Positions 43,583-55,598 of a DNA stretch of 64,000 bases are shown in pieces. How positions within the stretch are numbered: the first letter of the stretch is position 1; each line of letters starts with the position of its first letter. A program made the position numbers and the translations under genes. This DNA is from Pseudopyrenochaeta lycopersici (Eukaryota > Ascomycota > Dothideomycetes > Pleosporales > Pseudopyrenochaetaceae): the NCBI GenBank assembly GCA_003313425.1, contig NHZP01000033.1, positions 479,042-543,041 on the forward strand. The letters run 5' to 3'. The notes beneath the pieces were generated by a model, which saw nothing but the letters and a program-made list of their open reading frames with translations, ran no database searches and was not told where the DNA came from.

Positions 43583-45184
43583 TCATTTGGTTAGCTTGTT
43601 TGAATCGAGATTCAAGTTTGCATAGCACGTACGGTTTACTGTAAAGTTGCCACCGCCAGCGGGGGCAGGCAGCCAATTGTTGGTCCAGTTCGAACTCGGT
43701 GCTACATTAACTGGCTGTATCAAAATCGAGAATGCCATATCGCTGCTCGCATCACCATAGACCTGTGTGCCGTCGGCGTATGTCAAATTGCTTCGGTCAC
43801 CTAGTGAGTATCGACCCAAATCATTTGGAACCAGATAATTCGTATCATTGTATGCCGTCAGGCTCCAAAAGCCAGTAACAGGCGGTTTCCCAAGAAAAGT
43901 CATGATGTAAGACTCATTAGCCGCCAGCTGCATTGTAACCTGAGACGCGGGAAGGGCTGGATCATGGTATGTGGGATATGCTGCCACGTAATCGGCAAGC
44001 TGTAGGTAGCCAAACCAGGCGATGTACGCGCGAGCGGTATAGTGTGTTCCAAAGTTACCACTCATGCTGGGAAGGAGGGTAAACCAGCCATTTTGGTCAA
44101 AAGCGTGGTTTGATGGGTCTAGAAGAGACATGAATTCTTCACCAATAAGTCTATAGACTTGGTAATAGTCGATTCCCGCTGTAACTGTATACTGTCCGTC
44201 TTTGATGCCAGCGGCGGCAAGCATGCCATTGACGTGATCCAGGTCGGACCTGTCTATTGGCGGATTCGATGCGCTTAACTCAGCCAGAAGTCGAAGAGTT
44301 TGCGTTACTTGAGTGGTAGTAAAATTGAATGGAAGGAGGAAAGCAGCAGGGGTGAGTTGGCCGTTACCTAAAAGACCAGGCGTGAGGGCTGAGGCTAAGG
44401 GCTCTCCTTCGCGTTCGGCTGTTGCCAATTTAATCCGAGACTGAATCGCATGAACCTCGTCGACATCAGTTCCGTTGTTTTTAATCACGATTCGAATCAT
44501 AATGCTTCCATAGGTCGTGGGAAATTTTATGATCCCCTTATACTTGGAGCCTTCGCTGCATCCTGCCTCAAACATGGAAATGCCTGGTTCATCATTCCCC
44601 GCAACCGTTATGAGATATTCTCCAGGGGGGCTGTTGTGAACAGACCCAAGGTTGGCAAAGTTATTACCATATCTATTTGTTTAGAAAGAGTCAGCAGGCG
44701 TAGGTACAGAGGAAGTAGGCCGGCGGGTAGCAACTGACAAGTCATAAAAAGGAAAGACATAGTATCGGTCTTTGGGAATGTCAGGGACGGAAATTACAAC
44801 ATCGGCATGCGAAAGATCAATCGCAGCTCTAGAGTACAGTGTATCGACGTTGGGCCGAACTAGGACTTCAGAGTTTTCGGTGGACAGGCCATCTTCGTTC
44901 TGAATGGCATTGGCACCCACTGCTCTTAGGGTTGGCTCGAACGTTTGGACATATAAGACTAGTGGGTATCCGTACTGCATGATCAGGCATTGTTATTAGG
45001 ATATGCAAAGTAGTATTTTACATACCATCAACGCAGCAGCAGTGGCGTTATTGATACTAATGGAAGACGTATTTAGAGACATATTCGATGAACAGGATAC
45101 GTCTAGATCGTGAGGTAGAATAGTGGCCATCGTGCCTAGACACAGCGACAGAGAAAAGGACAAGAAATATGGCATGAAATGCAT
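43583..45184 (-). CDS. Secreted DUF1254/DUF1214 protein
   Basis: Exons 45184-45026, 44974-44739 and 44672-43583, with introns of 51 nt (GTATGT..GCAG) and 66 nt (GTCAGT..ATAG). The joined frame is 494 residues, as expected. The ATG at 45184 is used because the frame upstream has no ATG. MHFMPYFLSFSLSLCLGTMA is a signal peptide. The DUF1254 region (~residues 55-190) has Y-G-Y-P-L-V-L-Y, V-R-P-N-V-D-T-L-Y-S-R and D-I-P-K-D-R-Y-Y-V-F-P-F-Y-D. The DUF1214 region (~380-480) has G-F-W-S-L-T-A-Y-N and the Y-S-L-G-D-R-S block. Several N-x-S/T sites suggest glycosylation. These two domains usually occur together in bacteria and fungi; the biochemical role is unknown. The gene is intact. Confidence 0.9.
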
Positions 45185-45284
45185 TTTCAATTGCAAACAG
45201 GACAATAAGTTAATGGTAAAGCAAGCGGTTATGTAACTAAGAACTGTTGGTTGCCTCTTCCTATATGTCGAGGCTTGATCATAA

Positions 45285-45292
45285 GTTATATA
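45285..45292 (-). promoter_or_regulatory. TATA-like box of the DUF1254 gene
   Basis: TATATAAC on the minus strand, about 100 bp upstream of the ATG at 45184. Confidence 0.35.
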
Positions 45293-46281
45293 GCATACGG
45301 AGGTACGTCACGTGGAGGCTGAGCCACAATGGGTGTCTGTTTAGCGTCGGGCAATCGCTGTGCAACTTACCTCAGCGTCTATCCGTCTATGCTCCTCCTG
45401 TCTAAAGCTCCGCTGTGGAATTCTCGGCCGAATGTAGGCTCGGCCGAGATATCTCGCATTCTGTTCTGTTTGCGGTGTTGGCGCATTGCGGGTGCCCAGT
45501 AAGTAAACTGGACACGCTTCTCCTGTATTAGGTATAGCGCCCGGCTCGGGTTCAATTGCCCGCACTGCCTGCCGGCACTGCCTCGCAGAGATAGTCCTTG
45601 GCGCCTATCCTTCTATTGGTAATGGGTATATCATGTTCTTTAGAAGACCTCAAATACACGCTAGTTACACATTCCACAGGGATGTCCGATCTACGGCGCA
45701 AACACTGTAGTAATGACGCCGGATTTCAAAGGGAGCGTAGTCTTTAGCTTGTGCTTGTAAAATGTAACATGTACTTTGCACGATCTCCACAATGAGGTGG
45801 GACCAGTCACCAAATCACTCTAAAGTGCCACAAAATCCTATAACACTTTCCAGGGTTGAGCGCTTCTCAGTAGTAGCCCGTGGTACAAACGATGCTATCA
45901 GCCGTTTGAAGTCTTTCCAGCATGAGCTTTAGAGAATGAGCGGTGCCGCGATAGGCTCGGGTACAACGTCAAATGCCACGGTGCAATGAGAGCCAGTAAG
46001 ATGAGGGATATGGACGGCTGGGGCGGAGGTTCGCGGAAGTGAATGTTGAGCCATTTTCTCTCCATCCTTGCATGCCTCCAAATGTGCCGATATTCAAAAG
46101 CGCCTGAAAATAAATCAGGGTCATGATGGGATCTCAACAGACAGTGCCAGCATTCCCCCTCCCTCATAGGGATCACTGAAAACGTTCTCCAAAGCCCAAA
46201 TCATCGCCCTGAATCCACTATCATCCTGGTTCTCTAGGGCGCCTACTGCAGCGGCCGCCCCTCACCCGCGAAGGCATCGTA
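45293..46281. other. Intergenic, no supported gene
   Basis: About 1 kb of ordinary composition with frames that lack start codons or domains. Confidence 0.4.
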
Positions 46282-46695
46282 ATGCTCGCCAGCGCCTCAA
46301 ACATCGGACGCAAAAACTTCATCAACGCCAGGTGCGATAAGCACTCGTGCCTCACGCTCCCACCCTTGGTGCCGGGGGACCCGTACCCTGCTGCTCTCCA
46401 TGTCGTTTGCGCCTCAGGGCTCGCTGCGATGTCTAGACTGCCCTACACTATTTCAACAGCCTATGGTAGCTTCTAGGCTATCGGCCAGGGCACTCTGTAC
46501 TTTGCCACAGATTCTGCGAATGGCTTGCAGGGTGAAATCCTGAGAACGAAGGAGCTGCAGCGCTTTTGGGTAAAGTGTCACACTACCGGCGAGAAATTTG
46601 CATGCCTGCTCTGCTTGCGGAACAGAAATGTAGATGCGCTGTGTAGGACTTCCGTCGGTCAGGCCGCAGAGCTGAAGATAAGGCTGCAGATGTAA
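46282..46695 (+). pseudogene. Hypothetical coding fragment with one in-frame TAG
   Basis: From ATG 46282 the frame is open to TAG at 46474-46476, then open in the same frame to TAA at 46693-46695 (137 codons in all). The second half has a Cys/His-rich segment (W-V-K-C-H-T-T-G-E-K-F-A-C-L-L-C-L-R-N-R) that could bind a metal. The TAG fits a C-to-T change of CAG. I do not recognise the family. The fragment ends just before the RIP-affected zone at ~46750. Confidence 0.35.
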
Positions 46696-46749
46696 AGGAG
46701 GGGGTTGCGCTCAGCAGAACGAGAGAGAGATTTCTTAAAAAGATAGAAG

Positions 46750-47236
46750 ATATAAAGTCTACCGAGACTTGCATTAGAGTACTTATACTGATATGTACGT
46801 TATTGCATAAGAATATTATTAGTACATGTATTACTATACAGACTTAATGGTATAGAATATATAGAATAAGTCTCCAAACAAGCCTCTTAAAGGGTTAGCG
46901 TGACAGATAAATCGCACCTAAATTCTTGGACTTGATTTAAAACTGTTGTATATAGCTAAGAAAGTTAAGAAAAAAACTTAACGTTTAGTTTGCTTGATGT
47001 TATAGGCGAAGAGGCCTAACTAACGGGTGTGCATTTGTCCTACACTACAGAAGGAGAAAGATCGAGAAGAGGTTACAGGTACTCTTAAGATATATATATA
47101 TATATATCTGTACGATTTAAAGGGAACTTGCTTCTCTTACTGCTATCCCGTATAGGTTTACGAAAAGGGGCGAAGGAGATTAAGGGGTTCCTCCTCCGTA
47201 CGATAGCGGCGAAGCTCCTCCTACTCTAAGAGCGTA
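46750..47236. other. AT-rich RIP-like sequence
   Basis: No frame is readable. It includes a (TA)n run near 47091-47107. It adjoins the inverted-repeat element. Confidence 0.45.
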
Positions 47237-47659
47237 ACGTGTCTCACAAGCGAGCGCCGCGAACAAGCGAGCGCCGCAGTCTAAAATATACTAAAAATCT
47301 TAAAAATTTATCTCCTGGATCTTAATATTAGTAATACTTAATAATCTAAAAGCTTAAAGATAGCTTCTTATACTTATATATAGATTATTTCTTGAGTTAT
47401 AAAGGTATATATTAAGTAATTCTTAATATATAATAAAATTATTAAAAGTTAAAGATAAAAATACTATATGTATAGAATTATAGAACCTTTTAGTCTAAAA
47501 AGTTTAAAAATACTTTAAAATTAGTATAAGAAGCTATCTTTAAGTTTATAGAGTATTTAATATTACTAACGTTAGATATAGGAGAGAATTTTTTAAGATT
47601 TTTAGTGTATTTTAGGCTGCGGCGCTCGCTTGTCTGCGGAGCTCGCTTGTGAGACACGT
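47237..47659. mobile_element. 423-bp inverted-repeat element ending in ACGTGTCTCAC
   Basis: The left arm and the reverse complement of the right arm match over ~140 bp (ACGTGTCTCACAAGCGAGC at both tips, then CTAAAATA-ACTAAAAATC and TTAAAGATAGCTTCTTATAC). The element is flanked by TA (47235-47236 and 47660-47661). A 15-bp motif, ACAAGCGAGCGCCGC or a one-base variant, is doubled at both tips. The interior is AT-rich without a frame. The tip ACGTGT and TA duplication are shared with the 1630-bp element at 29072-30701. Confidence 0.75.
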
Positions 47660-47661
47660 TA

Positions 47662-48097
47662 GCCTATTACACGTTTTCTTTTCTTTTCGGCTAGAGTCTT
47701 GTGCTAGATAGTTTAGCATGCTAAGTGCTTTAGCGTGCTAAGTAGTGCCTATTACTATATTGTATTATTGTTAAATTAAAATTTTCTTACATATTGGGCT
47801 AAGCGAATCAGCTGGTTGTCTTGTGCACTATAGCGGCCTACAGCGACTGGAACATTTTCGCCGCTTAAGCCGGGTTGTTCCTTATAGTATCGTAACTTGC
47901 CCTTTACAGCAGTACTCTAAAGTGTTAACGGGACGCGGTTTTAGCATTGCGACTTCCTTGCAGATTAGTCGGGAAGACATCAGGCGTGCCAGGGAATATG
48001 TAGTTGAGTGAGATATTAAAAATGCAGTGTTGTGTTCATTGTCTCCAGCAATCTCGCCTATATTATCGACACTTAGTTGCGTGACTATGTTCTTCTA
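47662..48097. other. Intergenic, downstream of the epoxide hydrolase
   Basis: About 430 bp with nothing recognisable. A 62-codon frame at 47823-48011 lacks support. Confidence 0.4.
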
Positions 48098-49467
48098 TTA
48101 TAAGCTGGAAAAAAACTCTCGGACATCCCTGGCCCAGATGTCTGGATAGTTCACGGCAGGATAATGACCACCGTATTCATATCGCTTCCAGTAGACTACC
48201 CTTGCTGTCCTTTCAACCCAATCCCGAGGCTAGCTATACTTTAGCAACGACTCTATCAAAGTTCTTAGGCAGGCTTACTTACTGTCAAAGCGAAGCTAGC
48301 AAGGGCTGGGAAAGGACCATTAATGTTCCCCCATTGAGTGACCCCTGTTGGCACATCGGTCTTAGGGTACATTGAAGTCTCAGGCTATACGATTAAGTTA
48401 GATTTGATATATACACTAGTCCCTGGGTTAATACTTACTGTGTATAGCTCTTTATAGAATCGTATACCACCGTATGGTTCCTGAATCCACAGCATCATCG
48501 TATCTGTAATGATCTCATCGTGGCTGTGAGGATATCCATCACTAACAGCATACTTAATGTCCCACATCCAGCCAGCCATTCCGATTGGGCTATCAGTCAG
48601 AGCTAGAGATAAAGCTAGAGGTTTCTTAGTCTGCGTGTGAGAAAACGTCACGTGATTTAAGTTCCACGCGTTGATTGCTGCAATGTGATCGTTCTCCTCC
48701 TTGGTAGTCTTATTTATGGCTTGCCGGGCGAGATCTAAGGGAGTCGGTAACACGTAATAGAAATCGGTGAAGAAGCCAGTGATGCTGTCATGGACATCTT
48801 CAACCATCCAACTGCCAACTGCCCAGCCTGCATCAGTCCCAACGACACCGAATTTATTGTAACCGAGCTGTTTCATCAGCGCACCGAATGCTATGCCCAT
48901 TTCGCGCGGGCCCATTCCCGGCTGAGTTGGTGCCGGACTAAAGCCGTTACCAGGCAGGTCGGGAGCGACAATATGGAACGACTCGCCGCCGTTGTGCGTC
49001 AAACTTTCAATGACCTCAGACCATTCCAGGTGTGAAGACGTCCAGCCATGAAGCAGAAGAAGCGGGGTAGCCCCTGTGCTATTAGAGCGTTGATGGATGA
49101 AATGGAGAGGGATAGGCGCTGTATAGTTGCGATTGCCTGGCACTGTCGTCGTGTAATGTTCGAACCGATTGATTTTTTCCTCCGCATCTCTCCAATTATA
49201 CTGGGTAGCCCAATACTCTGCAAGAGACGTCATGACCTTGTCAGGGGGACCTTCGGTCGTCCATTCTGAAGAAAGGCTTCTCGACGGGCGATAGTCGCGC
49301 ACTTTCCGACGAGTTAAGCCGATAAAGTCTTGGTCGACACGTATATCGAAGCGTTGAGGGTAGGTGGCTTTTGGAAAGTAAAAACTAAGGGCATCGTGAT
49401 CGGACTTGTAGCCCAAAATAGCGGGAAGAAAAGTCAACACGAGCAACAGAGGTTGAAAGCGTGCCAT
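48098..49467 (-). CDS. Secreted epoxide hydrolase (microsomal type, EHN plus alpha/beta-hydrolase)
   Basis: Exons 49467-48439, 48384-48283 and 48229-48098, with introns of 54 nt (GTAAGT..ATAG) and 53 nt (GTAAGT..CTAG). The joined frame is 420 residues. MARFQPLLLVLTFLPAILG is a signal peptide; the ATG at 49467 is the only one near the start. Residues ~35-140 are the epoxide-hydrolase N-terminal domain (W-A-T-Q-Y-N-W-R, I-P-L-H-F-I-H). The core has oxyanion H-G-W (140-142), A-P-D-L-P-G-N-G-F-S, nucleophile Asp212 in V-V-G-T-D-A-G-W (the usual elbow is G-G-D-W-G, so this is a variant) and His399 in Y-G-G-H-Y-P-A. The enzyme should open epoxides to diols outside the cell; the substrate is unknown. 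It is intact. Reading only the first exon would give a protein lacking the catalytic His. Confidence 0.88.
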
Positions 49468-49554
49468 TCTGGAGGAGAACAATTCAGTCAAGTTTTGAGT
49501 AGAACTATGATTGTTTTGGGAATGAGATGGTTAATGAACTAGGTGTGCGAGTAC

Positions 49555-49563
49555 TTATAAATA
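49555..49563 (-). promoter_or_regulatory. TATA-like box of the epoxide hydrolase gene
   Basis: TATTTATAA on the minus strand about 90 bp upstream of the ATG. Confidence 0.35.
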
Positions 49564-49569
49564 CAATAA

Positions 49570-50787
49570 GCGGCAGAACGCCTCACAAACTATTATCAAT
49601 CCTAACCAGAAATGGAATAGAAGTTTGAAAAATTTGGGTAAGTGCGCTGGGTCAGGTGCCACCAGGTCCATTAGAAAGTCTTTTATGTTTGTGGATTTAT
49701 AATCTTAGAAATGACTCAAGACAGACGGACAACAAATCGGACTAGTTTTTCGTACGCGTTCAACATCACAATACAGAGGTGTTGCAGTGAAGTGAGCAAG
49801 GCGCTTCGGGGGGTTCGAGTGCGTGGAGAGATTGTATTGTTTAAAGTGATAGGCGTGGATGAGTGCACTTTGCGTGTTTAGGGGTATGTCTGTAACTTAT
49901 GGCGGCAGCACAGGTACACCTCCTAAGACTGACAATCTATGCGCCTGCAGCTTTGAGTAAAAGTTTATATTTTTGGCCTAATTTTATGCCTTTGATTTTC
50001 GAACTTTTTATGTTCTTATATCTTATTTTGATCTTAAAGAGAGCTCTACAGAATCCGTGTTACCTTCTTTATTTAATAATGTAATCTTGTAATAGTGTGC
50101 ATTGGGCTCCGGTGCGAGTAGTGAAAAGTGTGCTAAGTCAGAAAACCACGTTTTCTTGTGCTAGAGTCATCCTAGATATGCTTTCCGAAGGTGCAGGCTC
50201 TGGAGAGGTGTGGAAGGGAGGGAAGTAGTACACGTATAAAAGGTGTAGGGGTGAATGTAAATAGTGCAAGTGGACAGGATGCATCCTGCATTTCGAACGC
50301 AATATAATGCACCAAATGGAGAGTAGAGCAAAGATATCCCATTCATTGGTCCTGCTCCAGATTTTCTTCAACCCAATCCAATTTATGGTCACTCGCAACT
50401 CGCAGATTCAGGTCTTCCGCTGGCTTATTACGAAATATTTACTTAGCTAGATCCTATGTAGATCTGGCATCTTTGTGGCGAAACAAAGCAAAGTGTTGAA
50501 TGGAGCCGAACGGGCGATTCACGAGGCCTTTACACGGACGGCCCTGGTACGACATTACTAAGACGCGGACCATCGGCTTTCTTTTCATTCCGTAGGCCGA
50601 GCGTGTTATAATATTTTTCCTAGCTGAGAACTTAAAGAACATCCGTGCGTTGTATTACTTGTTTGAAGGATAAATAGCAGTTAAGTCGTTGTGATAGACT
50701 ATTGCAATCAACACAAACATATTTTTAGGAGAAAGGCTCAAAACTCCAAAACGGCACCTATTTCCTACTTGATTTTAATTCTTTAGG
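49570..50787. other. Divergent intergenic region
   Basis: It lies between the divergently transcribed epoxide hydrolase and NmrA-type genes (1.2 kb). No gene or repeat is recognised. Short frames at 49899-50084 and 50138-50398 have no support. Confidence 0.4.
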
Positions 50788-51834
50788 ATGTCATCTATTA
50801 TTGCTGTAGCTGGCGGAACAGGTAAGCTAGGCCGCGTAATTGTTGGTGAACTGGTCGCAGCAGGCAGCTTCAAGGTGATTGTTTTATCTCGAGAGGTAGA
50901 TCAAACGATAGGCACAGCTCAATTCTAGGCTTACATGTCACCACAGGTTGATGATGCCCAAGAGAAAAAACTAGGGACGCAGGTAGTGGGTATCAATTAT
51001 AGCGATCCTGATTCGATTACAAGTGTCCTAGAATCGAATAAAGTCGACACTGTCATTTCAACGCTTGATACTCAGAGTGGACTCGATCCAGAACTGGCTC
51101 TCATCAAAGCTGCTGAAAAGTCAACCATAACCAAAAGATATATTCCCAGTACCTGGGGCACTAAATACACTGCCGAGTAGGTCCGTTCATCCCTATATGA
51201 TAACGCAGATGTGTTGATGCATTTCCATGCCAGGCTAGCTGAACGATTGCCCTGGTTCAAGGTGAAATACGATATCTTGCGCTCCGTCGAAAAAAGCTCG
51301 TTGGAGTACACATGTATCATCAACGGTTACCTTCTCGATTACTATGTTGCTCCTCACGTCAAGTCATACCTGTCTCCGATTCCTGCGGTGCTTGACATAG
51401 CCAATAACGCAGCGGCTATTCCAGGATCTGGCGATGTCCTGGTTACGTTTACCTACAGCTTTGACGTCGGCCGTTTCGTAGTGAAGCTCCTCGCTCTAGC
51501 TACGTGGGATCCTGAATCATATATTATTGGGGAAAAGTTAACTTGGAACCAATTTCTCCAGATCGCAGAGGAAGTAAAGGGGGTCAAGTTCAAAGTCACA
51601 TATGATTCCTTAGATGCATTGAGGAGTGGGCAAGCTACGGAGCTTCCTGCTCATAAAATTGAGAACAGCGCCTTTCCAAAAGAAATGTTGCGAAGTGCAA
51701 TGTCCGCATTTGGTGTCTTGTTTGCTGAAGGGGTTATGGATTTCAAGCCCGCTCGTACGTTGAACGAAGTCTTCCCTGATGTTAAACCGCGGAGCGTCAC
51801 GGAACTTGTGAAACAGGCATGGAAGCACGATTAG
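50788..51834 (+). CDS. NmrA-like / isoflavone-reductase-like NAD(P)-binding protein
   Basis: Exons 50788-50895, 50947-51176 and 51234-51834, with introns of 51 nt (GTAGAT..ACAG) and 57 nt (GTAGGT..CCAG). The joined frame is 312 residues, typical for the family. G-G-T-G-K-L-G-R (residues 9-16) is the dinucleotide-binding loop after a beta strand. Y-I-P-S-T-W-G and the L-R-S-V-E-K-S-S-L-E-Y-T-C-I-I-N-G stretch match the family. It is predicted cytosolic. Members are atypical short-chain dehydrogenases or redox sensors; the substrate is unknown. Both introns contain in-frame stops (TAG at 51178-51180 overlaps the second donor), so an intron-blind reading looks broken. It is divergent from the epoxide hydrolase; a shared pathway is possible but unproven. 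Confidence 0.87.
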
Positions 51835-52931
51835 TGTTATTACTAGAGGGTAGACTTAAGGTACCAAGGAATTCGATCTAGGGTCCTAGTTTCAATTCCT
51901 TCTGGCGTATTATTTTACAAAGCACCCATTTTAAGAGGAACCAAGGATTGGCTGTAAAGATTCTGCATTATGCAAGCGAGTCGGCCTTGGTGTGCTATTG
52001 AATTACGTTGGCAGCTATACAAGGACAGGTTCCACTAGTTTTGGCACCTAGCCAGCCGTATTTAGCGTCCGTGCACCGAAAATGCGCCTGATTGAACATG
52101 AACTAAGTTCAGAGCGGGAAAAGCACATAGCGCTAAACCTAATTGCTTGAACAGGCGCTCTGCAAGGCTGCCCCAAGGCTGCCCGGAGCGTTTGGTTAAC
52201 GCCGTTCGGTTGATCAATTACTCCTCCCTATTGTAATCAATTAGGACAACCCCCTGAGCTATTCAGCACTTTTCGACCATTCATGTCGTTTGTCAAGCGA
52301 CTTATCTGTCGACTCGGAGCTCGGAGTACCGAGCGGCGGGCTGAAGGATACTCTTATGCCCTGGAATGATAATAGTCATGCGTCGGCGCGATTGTTGGGG
52401 CTCTGGCGCTCAAGCCTCTAGACTCTCCGCTGCATTGGGTCTGTGCCTTCAGACAGGGGCTTTATTCTGCGACTTATACCGGCAAGGGGTATCACCCGAC
52501 CGTGGATAGCGATATTTTACGTCACAGGCCCATTGCTATTTGTCAAAATTGATAGACTATGTATCAGAATAGGGAGAAGGTCGGCAATTGGTCCATGGTG
52601 TACATAGTCTAGCTGATCTCTTTATTTCTGCGTCAAGAAGTACTCTGCTGGCTCCAAACAGGCATATTAGGCATACATGAGAACGGAGTTGTTTTGAGAC
52701 AAAATTGACGAGCTAATGTCATACTATAAGCCTGGCACCTGCAATTGGCCTGTGCCAATCGAGGGGCCTGTTGCAAGCTGAGCCTCCCATGCTAGAGATT
52801 CGTACGTCTTCAGCTTGCAACATGCCTAAGAGTATCTCTCCTTAGCCCTTTTTCATCGCGGAGTCTTTTGAACAAGCACAACAGCCGTAGGTGTCGCCTC
52901 TTGGGTCCCTCTCCTACCAAGGCCAGCCAAC
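51835..52931. other. Intergenic, no supported gene
   Basis: About 1.1 kb of ordinary composition with stops in all frames and no recognised repeat. Confidence 0.45.
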
Positions 52932-53336
52932 ATGCAGCTTGAGAGACGCCCATATGTAAATAAGCATGCATCGCGAGAAATAACCGCTATGCTGCTGGCA
53001 GTTGCCTGTTATAACATAATTTGTGTAATGGATTGCAGCCTCGGCATGGACGCAACGCCAAAGTGCAGCTGGTGGACTCTGGACGATAGAGACTACCTGC
53101 TCAATACACGACGAGGGCACTGTATCGAAGCATACTCGAGTGCCATCGATCCGCCGACCGAGCTTGCGGTACACACACTGGTTTACCTACCTGCCGCCAT
53201 CAATCACAGTATCGTAGGCAGGTTACGCACGTGTCGGCCGCTAGGGCCCATTCTGCCGACCCTAGTACAAAGCATGTTGGCATTGCCAAGGCGCGGAGCA
53301 TCTGGGCTGGGCCCCACTCGTGCTAGTGGAACGTAA
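52932..53336 (+). CDS. Hypothetical protein, weakly supported
   Basis: Open frame of 134 codons from an ATG in good context (CAACATG). One hydrophobic segment (ITAMLLAVACYNIICVMDC) lies at residues ~17-35, too far in for an ordinary signal peptide. No domain is recognised and no introns are needed. It may be a chance frame in this GC-neutral stretch upstream of the regulator. Confidence 0.2.
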   Translation: MQLERRPYVNKHASREITAMLLAVACYNIICVMDCSLGMDATPKCSWWTLDDRDYLLNTRRGHCIEAYSSAIDPPTELAVHTLVYLPAAINHSIVGRLRTCRPLGPILPTLVQSMLALPRRGASGLGPTRASGT

Positions 53337-53965
53337 CTTTAATGTAACCCTGGACTGCCATGCTCGGAATTCCGAGTGTGTGCCAAGCATGTCGCAGAGT
53401 GCTGAAGTGAAAGGAGGCATCGCAGGACGCGGACCGAGCAATGCCGATCATGTTCCGCATAACTGCATGTGAAGGCTCGATAGGTTGCGAGACAATTCGA
53501 ATAGAGTCATTGGTAGGAGCATCATTGATTGCTGACATATGTATACTCAATGGAGGACTAGCGCTGTATTTGTCAGCGCGCACCTGCAATGGACATGTCG
53601 TACTGGTGGTGCCCGCTTTCTCTGCCTCCGCTCTGCTTCCACAATGCTCATTTCCGTGATTGTAAATTTCTCCCCATTAGCTAGAGCTCCCCAACATTTT
53701 TCAGTGTAGGAACTACATGAGTACGTGGATGCTGATCATTTCAGCGTTAGACACAGTAGCCACGGCTGCGCTAAGGGGAGAAAAGGATCTTCTTCAGCGA
53801 CCGGAATCCCGAGTTGGCTTCTGACCCATAGCGAACCAGGTTCGCCACTCCAATTCAGCCTCTACCCCGATGCATCACCGCTGGCAGTGTCAGACCTGTG
53901 GGACTGCCTTTACCCAAAGTCCGAGACTCCACCAGTAGCTAATACTCTCCATGGCGCTTGACTGA
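53337..53965. other. Upstream region of the Zn2Cys6 gene
   Basis: It should hold the promoter and possibly a short first exon of the regulator. A plus-strand frame at 53725-53961 begins without an ATG and does not splice in phase to the finger exon by any site I found. Confidence 0.35.
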
Positions 53966-55598
53966 CCACATGCAGGGTCGTCTCTTGTTCGTCACTCTAA
54001 GATATGCATCCCTGGACCTGTGCCCAGTCTGCGACAGAAGGCATGTCGTCAGTGTACAAATTCTAAGACAAAATGCGACTTGCAACGCCCAAACTGTTCT
54101 CGCTGCATGCAGAGGAATATGAGGTGCGAGTATGTCGTGCCCTTGATTACAAGAGGACCATGGACGCAACCTTCGCCTGAACCCCACCGACAAGCCACTG
54201 AGATGCACCACCGCACATCAAGCCTCGCGATTGTTGCAAGGGCTGCATCCACTAGCTCTACAGAGAGACTGGAATCGGTGAGGTATGCACAAGACCATGA
54301 CCGATTAGAGGACTGGAATTGACTAACCTAGCGGTATGTTGGACCTTAACACCGACGCATCGCTTATCGATTTCGATTTCGGCAATCCTGCAAACTTTAC
54401 CGGTTCCAATTCCTGGTCGGCTGCACAATCATTTACCGGCTTCTCATGGTCATTTCCAGAAAGCCTATGCGCCTCTCTCGATGTGTCACGGATACAGCAC
54501 GCCTCTGACTTGGCTGAAGCTCCGCTTGTTAGTGTTGAAAGTACACCTAACTGCTGTGATCTTGGCTTTGACTTTTCTCATTCTTACGATGCCAAGTCGT
54601 TTCTTTGGGCCCCAGGCCCTAACATTACTACACCTCCTTTGGTGAAGCACAGCATGGAGAATCTCCTACGTGTGATGAAGACATGGCCAAGTATGCTAGC
54701 GAAAGGTCTTCAACCACCTCCAATTTTCCATTTCACCCACACATCACCCGACAATTTGCAGAAACCAATGGTGAACTGTATCGTACTTGCAAAGATGTGG
54801 GCTAACCAGAGCGAGGGAGCTAGTCAATATGTTCAGCAAGCAGTCCTCCAAGAGATGCGCTTCTTATTTGAGACAGTGAGTGGGTATTGCATCGAAAGTA
54901 TGTTACAATGCTAAGCTCTTCAGTACCGGACAATAGACGAATTCTACCTCTTATCAGTTATGCAGACACTGGTCATGTATACTATCATGACTATGTTCCC
55001 AGGAAAGACCCAATCAGCTGTCTGCCTAGTTGACCCTGCTATCTTTCTGTGTCTTCAAAGTGTAGTATCCTTTGTGGCCAGTACGGGATTGGTGGTATCA
55101 GAAGAGAGGGACGGTAAGCAACCGACGTGGGAATGTTGGATTCACGTTACCGCCAAGCGCCGTGCTGTCCTCTCGTTGTATTTCTTGCACTGGTCTTATA
55201 GCGTATATCACGGTCTTGAATCATTTGCGTGTAGCGAATTAGGCTTTATGCTAGCTCCAGCACCAAAGTATCTCTGGCTTGCGGCGAGTGAAGAGAGATG
55301 GGCATGTCTATACAATTGGTGGCTTGCAGAATGGAAAGATCGCCCATATACTATGCGCGATTTTGCTGTAATTCAAGCAGGCACAAGCCTCGATAGACGA
55401 ACCGAAGCCTGGCTAGAGGATGCAGATGAATTAGGCATCCTCTTCTTTACTACAGGTTCGATTACCCAGCATCAGTTGTGTGGTATTAGTCGCTTACATG
55501 AACAGTTAATGCAGGAGATCGAGGTAATCCGCGGTTTAATTACGGCAACGGTATCTCTGTCTTATCAACAGGAGAGTACTAATACTATAAATAGGTAG
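53966..55598 (+). CDS. Zn2Cys6 transcription factor, first exon unresolved
   Basis: Exons: ...54282, 54332-54875 and 54924-55598, with introns of 49 nt (GTATGC..CTAG) and 48 nt (GTGAGT..TCAG). The binuclear cluster C-x2-C-x6-C-x6-C-x2-C-x6-C is canonical (CRQCTNSKTKC and CSRCMQRNMRC, ~54047-54137). A Ser/Pro linker and a C-terminal helical region of the fungal regulator type follow (MRFLFET joined to Y-R-T-I-D-E-F-Y-L-L). The finger frame is open back to 53966 but has no ATG, so the start codon lies in an unseen first exon or has been lost. The stop lies 15 bp before the target duplication of the 8.2-kb Copia element, so the C-terminus or 3' UTR may have been changed by it. Nuclear DNA-binding regulator; its targets could include neighbouring genes, which is inference. 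Confidence 0.72.

Noticed and set aside
45525..45590. tRNA-like GGTTCAATTGCCC motif
   Set aside because: No acceptor, D or anticodon stem can be paired around it.
51178..51180. Premature stop in the NmrA-type gene
   Set aside because: The TAG overlaps the second intron donor. Splicing 51177-51233 restores the conserved frame, so the gene is intact.
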